A stretch of 64,000 bases of DNA from Ruminococcus sp. (GTDB lineage: Bacteria > Bacillota > Clostridia > Oscillospirales > Ruminococcaceae): NCBI GenBank assembly GCA_017961625.1, contig JAGCWY010000106.1:1-64000 (forward strand). Reading direction: 5' to 3'. This document shows positions 9,168 through 18,244 of this stretch, in pieces (position 1 is the stretch's first letter; each line of letters opens with the position of its first letter). Below the pieces are notes generated by a model. The model saw only the letters and a program-made list of their open reading frames with translations, ran no database searches and was not told where the DNA came from. The position numbers and the translations under genes were made by a program.

Positions 9168-9196
9168 TTGACTTAATACAGTCTGTGTGATATACT
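9168..9196 (+). promoter_or_regulatory. Promoter of the G3E GTPase gene
   Basis: TTGACT (9168-9173), a 17-base spacer and TATACT (9191-9196) are followed by an AAGGAG ribosome binding site 9 bases before the ATG at 9220. Confidence 0.8.
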
Positions 9197-9219
9197 TGAT
9201 ATAAAAGGAGTTGCGGACA

Positions 9220-10188
9220 ATGACTAAAATAGACCTTCTTACGGGAATTCTCGGCTCCGGGAAGACTACCCTTTTGCTGAAATACGCACGGCACCTCATC
9301 GACAGCGGTGAGAATATCGCCGTTCTTGAAAATGATTTTGGTGCTGTCAACATAGATATGATGATGCTTCAGGAACTGAAAGGGGAGCATTGCCGCCTTG
9401 AAATGATAGCAGGAGGCTGTGACGCGGACTGTCACAGGCGGCGCTTCAAAACGCAGCTAATATCCCTCGGTATGCAGCATCTTGATCGGGTTATCGTCGA
9501 ACCTTCTGGCATATTCGATATGGATGAATTCTTCGATATCCTCCACGAATCGCCGTTAGACAACTGGTTTGAGATTGGGAGCGTTATCACGGTTGCCGAC
9601 AGTGAGATGGAGGAAAAGCTCTCGCCGAAAATGGAGTACATGCTCGGCTCAGAGGCTGCCTGCTGCGGAAAGCTTGTTATAAGCAAGCTTCAAGGAGAGG
9701 TTGACGAAGTTCTTATTCAGAGTATACTCGATCACGTAAACCGCGCAATGGTGGATATCCGTTGCGACCGTAGACTGACCCAACGGGATGTTATAGCCAA
9801 GGACTGGAAGGATTTTACCAGCGAGGACTACAAGACACTTAGCTGTGCTGGCTACAGGGGGACAAGCTACGTGAAGAAGTTCAGTCCCGATGAAATAGGG
9901 AGCTCGGTACACTACTTCATGCATATTGCGTTGCCGCAGGAGCGGATAGGTGAGATAATAACAGATATCATGAGTGATGATAGCTGCGGCAGGATATTCC
10001 GCATAAAGGGAGGACTGCCTGCGACGGGCGGTTGGCTGAAAATAAACGCCACCCGTGAAAAGACCGAGATATCGCCTGTCTCCGAGGGACAGTCCGTGAT
10101 TATAGTTATAGGTGAGAATATATCCCGTGAGCGCATAGATGAACATCTTAAAAGATACAATTCCGATGTGGAGTATGTTTCGATATAA
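9220..10188 (+). CDS. G3E-family GTPase (CobW/YjiA-like, COG0523)
   Basis: The 322-residue protein opens with Walker A TGILGSGKTT, then ENDFGAVNID, a switch region and IVEPSGIF, as in the G3E P-loop GTPases (UreG/HypB/CobW/YjiA) that handle metal delivery. Many COG0523 members carry a CxCC metal motif after the first switch. Here the equivalent site reads GGCDADCH, two Cys three residues apart plus His, so metal binding may differ. I chose the ATG at 9220 over an upstream TTG because of AAGGAG spacing. No metal uptake gene is adjacent, so the client is unknown. Confidence 0.85.
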   Translation: MTKIDLLTGILGSGKTTLLLKYARHLIDSGENIAVLENDFGAVNIDMMMLQELKGEHCRLEMIAGGCDADCHRRRFKTQLISLGMQHLDRVIVEPSGIFDMDEFFDILHESPLDNWFEIGSVITVADSEMEEKLSPKMEYMLGSEAACCGKLVISKLQGEVDEVLIQSILDHVNRAMVDIRCDRRLTQRDVIAKDWKDFTSEDYKTLSCAGYRGTSYVKKFSPDEIGSSVHYFMHIALPQERIGEIITDIMSDDSCGRIFRIKGGLPATGGWLKINATREKTEISPVSEGQSVIIVIGENISRERIDEHLKRYNSDVEYVSI

Positions 10189-10218
10189 TAGCAGCAGCTT
10201 GTTTACAGTATTTTTTTC

Positions 10219-10288
10219 TTTACATTCTTCCGTAAATGTGATATAATGAATTCTGTTGTGCGGAATTTAACGGCAAATCCGTTAAATT
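10219..10288 (+). promoter_or_regulatory. Promoter and 5'-UTR palindrome of the ABC-F gene
   Basis: TTTACA (10219-10224), 17 bases and TATAAT (10242-10247) form the promoter. Downstream is a perfect 10-bp inverted repeat, AATTTAACGG (10264-10273) and CCGTTAAATT (10279-10288), with a 5-base loop and no T-run. It ends 22 bases before the start codon, so it could be an operator or an mRNA hairpin. Confidence 0.75.
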
Positions 10289-10310
10289 ATGATCTACGGA
10301 AGGAGTAAAT

Positions 10311-11915
10311 ATGATAACAGTAAGTAACGTGAGCGTGCAGTTTGGCGGCTCAACGCTTTTCAAAAATGTAGACCTTAAATTCACAAATGGAAATTGCTAC
10401 GGCGTTATCGGCGCAAACGGAGCAGGAAAGTCTACCTTTCTCAGAGTCCTCTGCGGAGAGCTGGAGCCAGCCTCCGGTGAGGTTATTATGCCTAAGGAGG
10501 AGCGCCTTAGCGTCCTGAAACAGGATCACTTCGCTTATGACGAGTACACAGTTTTGGATACCGTGATAATGGGAAATGCTCGTCTTTATGAGATAATGCA
10601 GGAAAAGGATGCTCTTTATGCAAAGGAGGACTTTTCCGAGGAGGACGGTGTAAAGGCTTCCGAGCTGGAAGGTGAGTTTGCGGAGCTCAACGGCTGGGAG
10701 GCTGAATCCGACGCCTCAAAGCTAATACAGGGTCTGGGACTTTCAGAGGATATACTCTACTCTCAGATGTCTTCACTTTCTGGTAACGAAAAGGTAAAGG
10801 TTCTGCTTGCGCAGGCACTTTTCGGAAACCCGGATATCATACTCCTCGACGAGCCTACTAACCACCTCGATATTGACGCGGTGCGATGGCTGGAGGAGTT
10901 CCTTTCCGAGTACTTCGGTACGGTGATTGTGGTATCCCATGACCGTCACTTCCTTAATAATGTATGTACTCATATAGTCGATATCGACTATAACAAGATA
11001 AAGATGTATGTGGGCAACTATGAGTTCTGGTACGAGTCTAGCCAACTCATACAACGCATGATAAAACAGCAGAACAAGAAGAATGAGGAAAAAATCAAGG
11101 AGCTCAAGGACTTTATCGCCCGTTTCTCAGCTAATAAGTCAAAGTCTAATCAGGCGACCTCGCGCCGTAAGCTAATCGAAAAGCTTACTGTTGAGGAACT
11201 ACCGGCTTCAAGCAGAAGATACCCCTTTATAGGATTTGATATGGACAGGGAGCTAGGCAAAGATATACTTCAGGTGGACGGGCTTACTAAGACTGTTGAC
11301 GGTGTAAAGCTCCTTGATAATGTGAGCTTCACTCTCGGCAGGACGGATAAGGTAGCTTTTGTCGGCGAGAGCGAGCAGGCGATAACTATGCTGTTCAAGA
11401 TACTCATGGAGGAGGAGCAGCCCGATTCCGGAAGCTTCAAGTGGGGAGTTTCGGTTACTACCTCATATATGCCTGTGGATAACTCCGAGTACTTCAACGG
11501 CTGTGAGCTTTCCATACTCGACTGGATACGTCAGTATTCCGTAAAGGACGAGACGGAGACCTATCTCCGCGGTTTCCTCGGACGTATGCTGTTTTCCGGA
11601 GATGATGTATACAAGCCTGTAAACGTACTTTCCGGAGGAGAAAAGGTGAGATGTATGTTCTCGCGCATGATGCTCTTCGGCTCAAATGTGCTTGTCCTCG
11701 ACCGTCCCACCAATCACCTTGATCTTGAAAGTATAACCGCTGTGAATAACAGTCTCATAAACTTCAAGGGAGTAGTTCTCCTTGCTTCTCATGACCATGA
11801 GATAATGCAGACCACCGCCAACCGTATAATAGAGATACTGCCTCAGGGCTGCCTCGATAGACAGGGCACCTACGAGGAGTTTATCGACTTCAAGAAGGTA
11901 AACGGACTTATGTAA
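10311..11915 (+). CDS. ABC-F ATPase (YbiT/EttA-like) with degenerate second ATP site
   Basis: This soluble 534-residue protein has two fused ABC domains and no membrane part. Domain 1 is intact: Walker A GANGAGKST, signature LSGNEKVK, Walker B LLDEPTNHLD, and SHDRHF. The basic linker (about residues 245-295) is the ribosome-facing segment of ABC-F proteins. Domain 2 keeps LSGGEKVR and SHDHE, but Walker A reads GESEQAIT, lacking the Lys. Walker B reads LVLDRPTNHLD, with Arg in place of the catalytic Glu. ABC-F proteins act at the ribosomal E site in translation control or antibiotic protection. This one probably hydrolyses ATP at one site at most. Confidence 0.92.
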   Translation: MITVSNVSVQFGGSTLFKNVDLKFTNGNCYGVIGANGAGKSTFLRVLCGELEPASGEVIMPKEERLSVLKQDHFAYDEYTVLDTVIMGNARLYEIMQEKDALYAKEDFSEEDGVKASELEGEFAELNGWEAESDASKLIQGLGLSEDILYSQMSSLSGNEKVKVLLAQALFGNPDIILLDEPTNHLDIDAVRWLEEFLSEYFGTVIVVSHDRHFLNNVCTHIVDIDYNKIKMYVGNYEFWYESSQLIQRMIKQQNKKNEEKIKELKDFIARFSANKSKSNQATSRRKLIEKLTVEELPASSRRYPFIGFDMDRELGKDILQVDGLTKTVDGVKLLDNVSFTLGRTDKVAFVGESEQAITMLFKILMEEEQPDSGSFKWGVSVTTSYMPVDNSEYFNGCELSILDWIRQYSVKDETETYLRGFLGRMLFSGDDVYKPVNVLSGGEKVRCMFSRMMLFGSNVLVLDRPTNHLDLESITAVNNSLINFKGVVLLASHDHEIMQTTANRIIEILPQGCLDRQGTYEEFIDFKKVNGLM

Positions 11916-11920
11916 AAAAG

Positions 11921-11955
11921 GCCTGACGGCGCATACAGCGCTGTCAGGCTTTTTA
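11921..11955 (+). terminator. Terminator of the ABC-F gene
   Basis: A 12-bp stem, GCCTGACGGCGC with GCGCTGTCAGGC (one G-T pair), is followed by a five-T run just after the stop codon. Confidence 0.9.
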
Positions 11956-12000
11956 GCTGTTAATTATATCCGGCATAACGATGAGCGGACTGTTTCCGGT

Positions 12001-12711
12001 TCACTGACCGTTGTAGGGTATCAGCTTTTCCCTGCATATATCCCGCCATTTGACGTAGAAGTCGCTATTGTGTACGAGTTTTATCACCTCGGCTGCGTTC
12101 TGATCCTGGACCATACATTCATAGCTCTGGGTGTTTGCGTAAGCCCGGCATATCATGCCTCCGATAACAAGGTCAATAAAGCTGTACTCGGTCTGTATCT
12201 CTGTTGGCTCCGCCTCGTCGGGAGAGTCTGAGTGGAAATTGACCGCACTGAACGGATCGGTCTCCGAAATGAGTGACGTGAGTTCCGATATCTCACTTTC
12301 GGACAGAGTGGTGATCTGCTCACATTCGCCGAAGAGCATGAAATCATCGTCCTTGGTCTCGGTGAGTACGGCTGCGAGCCATTCGTCGTCGTCGAGCCTG
12401 TAGTTCTCGGTATACTCCTCCTCGCTCGTCCAGAGGTGATTGAACCTGTCTATCTGTCCCTCGTTGTGCATATATGTACCGTACCATACGCTGCCGTTGG
12501 ACTGTATGATAAGGTTTGATTTCGTATAGGAATCAATATTGTACAGACGTTCACGGTAGATTATACCGCTGTCGCTGCTGATGACCTGCTCAGCAGCCTT
12601 TTGTTTTCTTATTTCCGTTGCGCTCTCTGCTGTTCTGTTTGACTGGACGGAGCCTGCTCCGCAGCCGCTAAGCAGAATAAGCGACAATAAAGCTGCTGTC
12701 ATTCGCTTCAT
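12001..12711 (-). CDS. Lipoprotein of unknown function
   Basis: This 236-residue protein has a lipoprotein signal (MKRMTAALLSLILLSGCG), with the lipobox Cys near residue 17. The mature part is acidic, with no family I recognise. I chose the ATG at 12711 because AGGAGG lies 7 bases upstream; the longer frame upstream overlaps the sirtuin gene. It is the last gene of the minus-strand operon that begins at 14874, 11 bases after the sirtuin stop. Confidence 0.8.
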   Translation of the reverse strand: MKRMTAALLSLILLSGCGAGSVQSNRTAESATEIRKQKAAEQVISSDSGIIYRERLYNIDSYTKSNLIIQSNGSVWYGTYMHNEGQIDRFNHLWTSEEEYTENYRLDDDEWLAAVLTETKDDDFMLFGECEQITTLSESEISELTSLISETDPFSAVNFHSDSPDEAEPTEIQTEYSFIDLVIGGMICRAYANTQSYECMVQDQNAAEVIKLVHNSDFYVKWRDICREKLIPYNGQ

Positions 12712-12722
12712 GCCTGAACCTC

Positions 12723-13436
12723 CTAAATTCTGGAGAATACCTCTCCTATCCTGTCGCATACGAGCAGATCGGCGTTCTTGTCCATCTGGGTAGGCGACAT
12801 ATTGATTATAACGAGATCTTTTCCCTTGAAATAGCGTATAAGACCTGCGGCAGGGTATACATTCAGCGAGGTGCCGCCGATTATCAGCGTATCCGCAGAC
12901 GCTATGGCTTGTACGGCTCCGTTTACTGTATCATTGTCGAGGGACTCCTCATAGAGTACCACGTCCGGCTTTATGATACCGCCGCATTCGCACTTCGGCA
13001 CTCCCTCAGATTTGACTATATACTGAACATCGTGGAATTTTCCGCATTTTGTGCAGTAGTTCCTGAGAACGCTGCCGTGGAGCTCGTATACCGTTTTACT
13101 GCCGGCAGCCTGATGAAGTCCGTCTATATTCTGAGTGACCACAGCAGACAGCTTTCCCTGTTTTTCAAGCTCTGCAAGCTTAAGGTGAGCCGCATTGGGC
13201 TTTGCGTCGAGGCAGAGCATTTTTGCGCGGTAGAAGCGGTAAAACTCCTCTGTCTTTTCGACGAAGAAGCTGTGGCTGAGAATAGTCTCCGGGGGATAGT
13301 CCCACTGCTGGCTGTACAGACCGTCCACGCTTCGGAAGTCGGGTATGCCGCTTTCCGTGGAAACACCTGCGCCGCCGAAAAATACTATACTGTGAGAATT
13401 CTGTACTATTTCCGAAAGCTTTTCGATATTATCCAT
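12723..13436 (-). CDS. Sir2-family NAD-dependent protein deacylase (sirtuin)
   Basis: The 237-residue enzyme has the sirtuin NAD site GAGVSTESGIPDFR (near residues 20-34), TQNIDGLH, the catalytic His in ELHGS, and GTSLNVYPAAG. A small zinc module with CTKCG and CECGG follows. Sirtuins remove acyl groups from protein lysines using NAD+, and this size matches bacterial CobB. It sits two bases after the YjbQ gene in a tight operon. Confidence 0.95.
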   Translation of the reverse strand: MDNIEKLSEIVQNSHSIVFFGGAGVSTESGIPDFRSVDGLYSQQWDYPPETILSHSFFVEKTEEFYRFYRAKMLCLDAKPNAAHLKLAELEKQGKLSAVVTQNIDGLHQAAGSKTVYELHGSVLRNYCTKCGKFHDVQYIVKSEGVPKCECGGIIKPDVVLYEESLDNDTVNGAVQAIASADTLIIGGTSLNVYPAAGLIRYFKGKDLVIINMSPTQMDKNADLLVCDRIGEVFSRI

Positions 13437-13438
13437 AA

Positions 13439-13834
13439 TTATTCTCCCATTACCTTAACATAGAACTTTCTTGTTCTCGGACCATCGAACTCGCAGAAGT
13501 AAATGTCCTGCCATGTGCCGAGAAGAAGCTTTCCGCCTGTTATGATTATGGTCTCGCTGGCTCCCACTGCCGAAGACTTAATGTGGGCATCGGAGTTGCC
13601 CTCTGCGTGGCGGAAGGACTGTAGCTCCGGGAAGAATTTGTCAAGGCCCTTTATAACGTCGGTCTGGACGTCGGGATCAGCATTTTCGTTAATAGTTATG
13701 GCAGCAGTGGTATGAGGGCAGAAAACTATGCATATACCCTCGAGAACTCCGCTTTCCTTTACTGCTTCGCTTACTTCGTGTGTGATATCGACAAGGCCCT
13801 CTGAGGGTGTGCTGAGTTTAAAGTTGAATAACAT
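13439..13834 (-). CDS. YjbQ-family protein (UPF0047)
   Basis: The 131-residue protein has family hallmarks: CPHTTAAITINENADPDV, a central HAEGNSDAHIKSS stretch and a C-terminal GTWQDIYFCEFDGPR. The conserved His and Glu residues form a metal-like site. Members are annotated as secondary thiamine-phosphate synthases because some rescue thiE mutants, but the physiological reaction is unsettled. Confidence 0.92.
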   Translation of the reverse strand: MLFNFKLSTPSEGLVDITHEVSEAVKESGVLEGICIVFCPHTTAAITINENADPDVQTDVIKGLDKFFPELQSFRHAEGNSDAHIKSSAVGASETIIITGGKLLLGTWQDIYFCEFDGPRTRKFYVKVMGE

Positions 13835-13867
13835 GGTGATCTCCTTTACTACTTACTGAAATCCAAA

Positions 13868-14518
13868 TTAAGCTTTGCTAAATGTTGATTTATCATTATA
13901 ATATTTGCAGAAATAATTGAGCGGACATTCTCCGCATCTCGGCTTTCGTGCATTGCATATATCCCGTCCGAATTCCACCGTCCTGTGGCAGAAATCGGAA
14001 GAAACATCAGGTGGTATGAGCTTAACAAGATCCTTTTCGACCTTTGCGGGCTCCTTGTTTTTGGTGAGGCCGAGACGTCCGGTGATACGTATACAGTGAG
14101 TATCTGTTACCATAGCCGGCTTGCCGAAAACATCTCCCAGCATAAGGTTTGCGGTCTTTCTGCCTATACCAGAAAGTGTGAGCAACTCCTCCATAGTATC
14201 GGGGACCTCTCCGCCAAAGTCGTTTATTAGCTGCGAAGCCATTTCCTTTAAGCTCTTGGCCTTGTTGTGATAGAAGCCGCAGGGCTTTACGTCTTTTTCA
14301 AGCTCTGCTATATCAGCGTTTGCAAAGGCTTCAAGGGTAGGGTACTTCTTGAACAGAGTTTCCGTGACTACGTTCACTCTTGCGTCTGTACACTGAGCGG
14401 CTAGCCTTGCTGCAAACATCAGTTCATAGGGCTTTGTATAATTCAGCGTGCAGGAGGCGTCGGGATAGAGCTTTTCAAGCTCCTGCACCGCAAGCTTAGC
14501 GATCTCTTTCTTGGTCAT
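13868..14518 (-). CDS. nth: Endonuclease III (base-excision DNA glycosylase)
   Basis: The 216-residue glycosylase/AP lyase has the helix-hairpin-helix LSGIGRKTANLML with its catalytic Lys, the catalytic Asp in VTDTHCIR, and a C-terminal [4Fe-4S] motif C-x6-C-x2-C-x5-C (near residues 187-203). It removes oxidised pyrimidines and nicks the abasic site. The start overlaps the stop of the upstream membrane-protein gene by 4 bases. Confidence 0.96.
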   Translation of the reverse strand: MTKKEIAKLAVQELEKLYPDASCTLNYTKPYELMFAARLAAQCTDARVNVVTETLFKKYPTLEAFANADIAELEKDVKPCGFYHNKAKSLKEMASQLINDFGGEVPDTMEELLTLSGIGRKTANLMLGDVFGKPAMVTDTHCIRITGRLGLTKNKEPAKVEKDLVKLIPPDVSSDFCHRTVEFGRDICNARKPRCGECPLNYFCKYYNDKSTFSKA

Positions 14519-14874
14519 CGGGCATTCTCCTTGAATTTCCTTTGCTTTTCGAGTATGCCGTCATATACCTTGTACATTTTCTGCACTGTATTTTCGAGAA
14601 AGTAATAATGCTTTATGTAGAATATCAGGAGCACGAGTATTATGGTGACAAGTATCAGGACCGGCAGATTCGGCGTGAATACCAGCACCGCAATGAAAAT
14701 CGTAAGAATGACCGAGAAAAGCATGGTCACGAGGAAATGGACTATCCTTTCGTGCTGCATGAAGGCTATTTTGTCAAGATGCTCGGACATTATTCCGTCA
14801 AGCTCCGAGGGCTCGCTGCATTTTTCCAGCTTTTCCTGAATGTATTTCATGTAAGTGGTAAGATATTCGGTCAT
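14515..14874 (-). CDS. Small membrane protein, first gene of the nth operon
   Basis: The 119-residue protein has an amphipathic N-terminal helix, two adjacent membrane helices (about residues 45-92) and a basic C-terminal tail. I chose the ATG at 14874 because GGAGGAG lies 7 bases upstream; the longer frame runs through the promoter. I do not recognise a family. It overlaps nth by ATGA and is the first gene behind the consensus promoter at 14918-14946. Confidence 0.75.
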   Translation of the reverse strand: MTEYLTTYMKYIQEKLEKCSEPSELDGIMSEHLDKIAFMQHERIVHFLVTMLFSVILTIFIAVLVFTPNLPVLILVTIILVLLIFYIKHYYFLENTVQKMYKVYDGILEKQRKFKENAR

Positions 14875-14917
14875 TTCTTCACTCCTCCATGCACAAAGTA
14901 AACGAATCTCCAATAAA

Positions 14918-14946
14918 ATTATACACCTTTTTAGCAAAATTGTCAA
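14918..14946 (-). promoter_or_regulatory. Consensus promoter of the nth/sirtuin operon
   Basis: On the minus strand TTGACA (14941-14946), exactly 17 bases, then TATAAT (14918-14923): a perfect sigma-A consensus. The five genes downstream are tightly spaced or overlapping. Confidence 0.9.
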
Positions 14947-15192
14947 CATATTTCGTACTAAAGACTGTATATTAAAGGCTTTATTTAACGTACAGTAATT
15001 TAAGTATGATTTAATCCTTGCCTTGGAATTTATGCTTAAAAAAGCGTCTCCCGATTGTGCGTGTATACGAATTTTTTTAATGATATGAAAACATTCTTCA
15101 CCAGTCCTTGATTTTTAATGAATTATTAAGTATAATTAAAGTAATCAATTATTTGTAAAGCTAATTTCACTACTTTCAGGAGGATATTAAAT
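14947..15192 (+). promoter_or_regulatory. Promoter region of the GH26 gene
   Basis: This is the gap between the divergent nth operon and the mannanase gene. TTGATT (15108-15113), a 17-base spacer and TATAAT (15131-15136) form the promoter. AGGAGG lies 9 bases before the ATG at 15193. The stretch 14947-15107 shows nothing else I can support. Confidence 0.8.
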
Positions 15193-17442
15193 ATGGGAAC
15201 AAAAGTGTTCAGAAAAGCAGGAGCTGCTGCAATGGCAGCAGCTGTCATGCTTAACTGTGCCGTTTACAGTACAGCGGCTGTAACGGCGGCAGGCGAACCG
15301 CTGAGGTTCGAGTTCGAGGACGCTGAGATAACCGGTGACGTTACAGTGGAGAAGGACTCGAATGCAAGCGGCGGTTCTGCGCTGAAAATGACAGACAGCG
15401 GAACTATCACGCTGAATGTGACGGTAGAGGAGGGCGGTCCCTACAGGCTGACCTTCTACGCCTTCGGTATCGGTACCGACAAGCAGCAGAACCTGACCGT
15501 CAACGGCTCCTCACAGGGAGCTATAGGAATACCTCAGGGCGAAGACTATCAGGCTGTGGAGCTCACTGCAATACCTCTCAAGGCAGGCAGCAATTCCATA
15601 GTCATCGAGAAGTCATGGGGCTGGTCACAGTTCGATTACCTCACGGCTGAACCCATGTCTGACGCGAAGATAGAGGCAAAGCAGACAACGCCTTGCGACC
15701 AGCTGGCTACCGTGGAGACACAGAGCCTTATGGCTTATCTTGCAGAGAATTACGGCAAGCACATAATCTCCGGTCAGCAGGAGATATACAGCGGCGGTCC
15801 TCACGGACTTGAAACGGAATTTGAGTACCTTAAGGACACCACAGGTCACTATCCCGCTATACGCGGCTTTGATTACGGCAATTTCTGCTGTCCTCTCTAC
15901 GGCAGTGACGACGGTTCCACCGACCGTATCATCGACTGGGTAAAGAACAAGGGCGGTATCGCTACCGCTTCCTATCATATCAACGTGCCGAAGGATTTCG
16001 CAAACTACACAATCGGCACGAAAATGGACTGGTCGTTGTCGACCTATACCGCATCGGACACAGATTTTTCACCCTCAAAGGCTGCTGAGGCAGGCACAAA
16101 GGAAAACGAGTATTACCTCTCTACTCTCAAAACTCTCGCAAAGGAGTTCAACAAACTTGAAGCCGAGGGTATCCCCATTATATGGAGACCTCTCCACGAA
16201 GCCGAAGGCGGCGGCGGTGAGAACGGCTCATGGTTCTGGTGGGGCAGGGAAGGCTCCGCAGCTTACAAAAAACTGTGGATATACACCTACGAGACTCTCA
16301 CTAACGAGCTGAACTGCCACAACCTTATCTGGGAGTGGAATAGCTATAACTTTGCAACCTCTGTGGACTGGTATCCCGGTGACGCTTATGTTGATATCAT
16401 AGGCTACGACAAGTACAGCTGTACGGACTGGTCAACAGGAAGCGCAAGGTACTACCACAACGACAGCCCCTTCTCCTCAGTATTCTACGGCATAATGGAG
16501 AAGTACGGCAGTGCAAAGATGATATCCCTCGCCGAGAACGACTGCTTCTCGACACCTGATAAAATGCAGGAGGAAAAAGCCGGCTGGCTCTACTTCTGTA
16601 CATGGTACGACGGCGGAAGCGACAATAACAACTTCCTGTCCAATCCAACCTTCAATACCAAGGACGATACTATCGCTATGTATCAGAGCGAGTATTGTAT
16701 AACTCTTGATGAGCTCCCGAAGAATCTCTACAAGAAGGACGGCGTTACTCCCCCCGACCCGTCCAAAACTACCACCAGCACCACAACGACTACGGTCACT
16801 ACTACTTCCGACCCGAACGCTACAACGACCACAACAGCGTATAAGTTCGAAATACAGAAGAAGTCGGTGACTATTCCCGACGTGCCGAAGCTTGCTGTGG
16901 GAATGGAGATGCAGATAGACCTTACAGGAGCTCCGAACGCTTCTATCGGCGGTGCTGTCGGCTTCGGAACGACTGCCGACGACTGGAAGAACATCGAGTG
17001 GAAGGGCAACGCGGACAAGGACGGCAAGCTCACCGTTCATGTTGACCTTAACGAAATGATGGGGGCTTTCAAGACCTGCGAGGTGCAGGTATGGTGGTCG
17101 AACGTGTGGAACGCTGCGACTGAAAAGGCAGTGGATCAGCCCTACACCATTAACAGTTGTGAAGTGCATTACCTTATGGGAGGAGCTCTTGAGCCTCCGA
17201 AGTACGGCGACGCGAACTGCGACGATACAATAGATATGAGCGACGCGGTGCTTATAATGCAGGCGCTGGCAAATCCGAACAAGTACGGCATCAAAGGCAC
17301 AGACGAACGCCATATCACAGAGGAGGGCGAATACCTTGCCGATGTTGATAAGACAAGCGAGGGACTGACTGCCAATGACGCCCTGAGGATACAGGAATAT
17401 CTTCTCAAAAAGATTGCTGACCTTTATCCTACTTATGCATGA
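15193..17442 (+). CDS. Cellulosomal GH26 beta-mannanase: CBM35-like-GH26-CBM-like-dockerin
   Basis: The 749-residue secreted enzyme has a signal peptide (about 1-33), then a CBM35-like beta-sandwich module (about 34-155). The GH26 catalytic domain (about 165-510) has acid/base Glu336 in WRPLHEAEG and nucleophile Glu448 in SLAEND. A Thr/Ser linker (about 517-552) leads to an unassigned ~100-residue beta-rich module (about 553-655), then a dockerin (about 671-745). GH26 enzymes mostly cut beta-1,4-mannan. The unassigned module ends in VQVWWSNVWNAATE, suggesting exposed aromatics for glycan binding. The gene stands alone with its own promoter and terminator. Confidence 0.92.
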   Translation: MGTKVFRKAGAAAMAAAVMLNCAVYSTAAVTAAGEPLRFEFEDAEITGDVTVEKDSNASGGSALKMTDSGTITLNVTVEEGGPYRLTFYAFGIGTDKQQNLTVNGSSQGAIGIPQGEDYQAVELTAIPLKAGSNSIVIEKSWGWSQFDYLTAEPMSDAKIEAKQTTPCDQLATVETQSLMAYLAENYGKHIISGQQEIYSGGPHGLETEFEYLKDTTGHYPAIRGFDYGNFCCPLYGSDDGSTDRIIDWVKNKGGIATASYHINVPKDFANYTIGTKMDWSLSTYTASDTDFSPSKAAEAGTKENEYYLSTLKTLAKEFNKLEAEGIPIIWRPLHEAEGGGGENGSWFWWGREGSAAYKKLWIYTYETLTNELNCHNLIWEWNSYNFATSVDWYPGDAYVDIIGYDKYSCTDWSTGSARYYHNDSPFSSVFYGIMEKYGSAKMISLAENDCFSTPDKMQEEKAGWLYFCTWYDGGSDNNNFLSNPTFNTKDDTIAMYQSEYCITLDELPKNLYKKDGVTPPDPSKTTTSTTTTTVTTTSDPNATTTTTAYKFEIQKKSVTIPDVPKLAVGMEMQIDLTGAPNASIGGAVGFGTTADDWKNIEWKGNADKDGKLTVHVDLNEMMGAFKTCEVQVWWSNVWNAATEKAVDQPYTINSCEVHYLMGGALEPPKYGDANCDDTIDMSDAVLIMQALANPNKYGIKGTDERHITEEGEYLADVDKTSEGLTANDALRIQEYLLKKIADLYPTYA

Positions 17443-17467
17443 TAAGTTAAAGCAGAATATACGAGAT

Positions 17468-17512
17468 AAGCCCCGAAGTTGTGATGATGTCATCATTACT
17501 TCGGGGCTTTAA
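17468..17512 (+). terminator. Bidirectional terminator after the GH26 gene
   Basis: An 11-bp GC-rich stem, AGCCCCGAAGT paired with ACTTCGGGGCT, lies between two convergent genes. T-rich sequence on the plus side makes it a good terminator there and a weaker one for the minus-strand gene. Confidence 0.85.
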
Positions 17513-17553
17513 TATTATTTTTTCTTTTCTGTGATATTGAATGAAATTTATTC

Positions 17554-18195
17554 TTATTTAGCTATTACATCAATGAAGGCATTATAAATATCTCCAAATG
17601 ACATTTCATCAGTATTTTTAGATGATAATTGCTGATACAGATCATATCCTGTTATTACGTTGTTATATGTTGGACCAGTGCCAACGATATCTGCTGTATC
17701 TGAGGATTTTACTGTGCTGCATAAACTATAATCGCCATATATTACCGAGAACCATTCCAGTTCATTTAAGTCATAATCAAATTTATAATCACTTTTTCCT
17801 TCTTCAAAGAAACTATTTGTACGGTTTTTGAAATCCTCGATATCAAAATCATCAGGAACATTATAATCTTTGCTTCCATCAAAACTGATGATAAAAGCAT
17901 ATCCAGGCATTGGCAGCTTTTCAATATCCTCCATTTCAACAAGAGCCATGTTTTCTGCCTGTGAAATTAATTTAGCTACTCTGTCCATGTATTCAGCAGT
18001 TTCTTCCGGGGACATTTCGTTTGAAGTGGTTTCCGTGGGAACGATGCTGGTATCAGATGTCGTGATTATTTCGGTTGTTGTTTGATTTGTGACCGTTGTA
18101 GTTGCGTTTGGGTTGGAAATCTCATTATTACCGCAGGAAGTAAAGGTGCAGAGCATTGCTGTAAATGCCATAAGAGATATAATTGCTTTTTTCAT
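17554..18195 (-). CDS. Lipoprotein of unknown function, Thr-rich N-terminus
   Basis: The 213-residue protein has a lipoprotein signal with lipobox FTSCG. A Thr/Ser-rich spacer (about residues 30-60) precedes an acidic soluble domain. It is more AT-rich than its neighbours. I recognise no family. It lies 49 bases after the kinase-like gene on the same strand and may be read through from it. Confidence 0.75.
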   Translation of the reverse strand: MKKAIISLMAFTAMLCTFTSCGNNEISNPNATTTVTNQTTTEIITTSDTSIVPTETTSNEMSPEETAEYMDRVAKLISQAENMALVEMEDIEKLPMPGYAFIISFDGSKDYNVPDDFDIEDFKNRTNSFFEEGKSDYKFDYDLNELEWFSVIYGDYSLCSTVKSSDTADIVGTGPTYNNVITGYDLYQQLSSKNTDEMSFGDIYNAFIDVIAK

Positions 18196-18244
18196 TTTGA
18201 TCCTTACTATGATGATTGTTATTGGTTTTTATCTTGTTAAAGGC

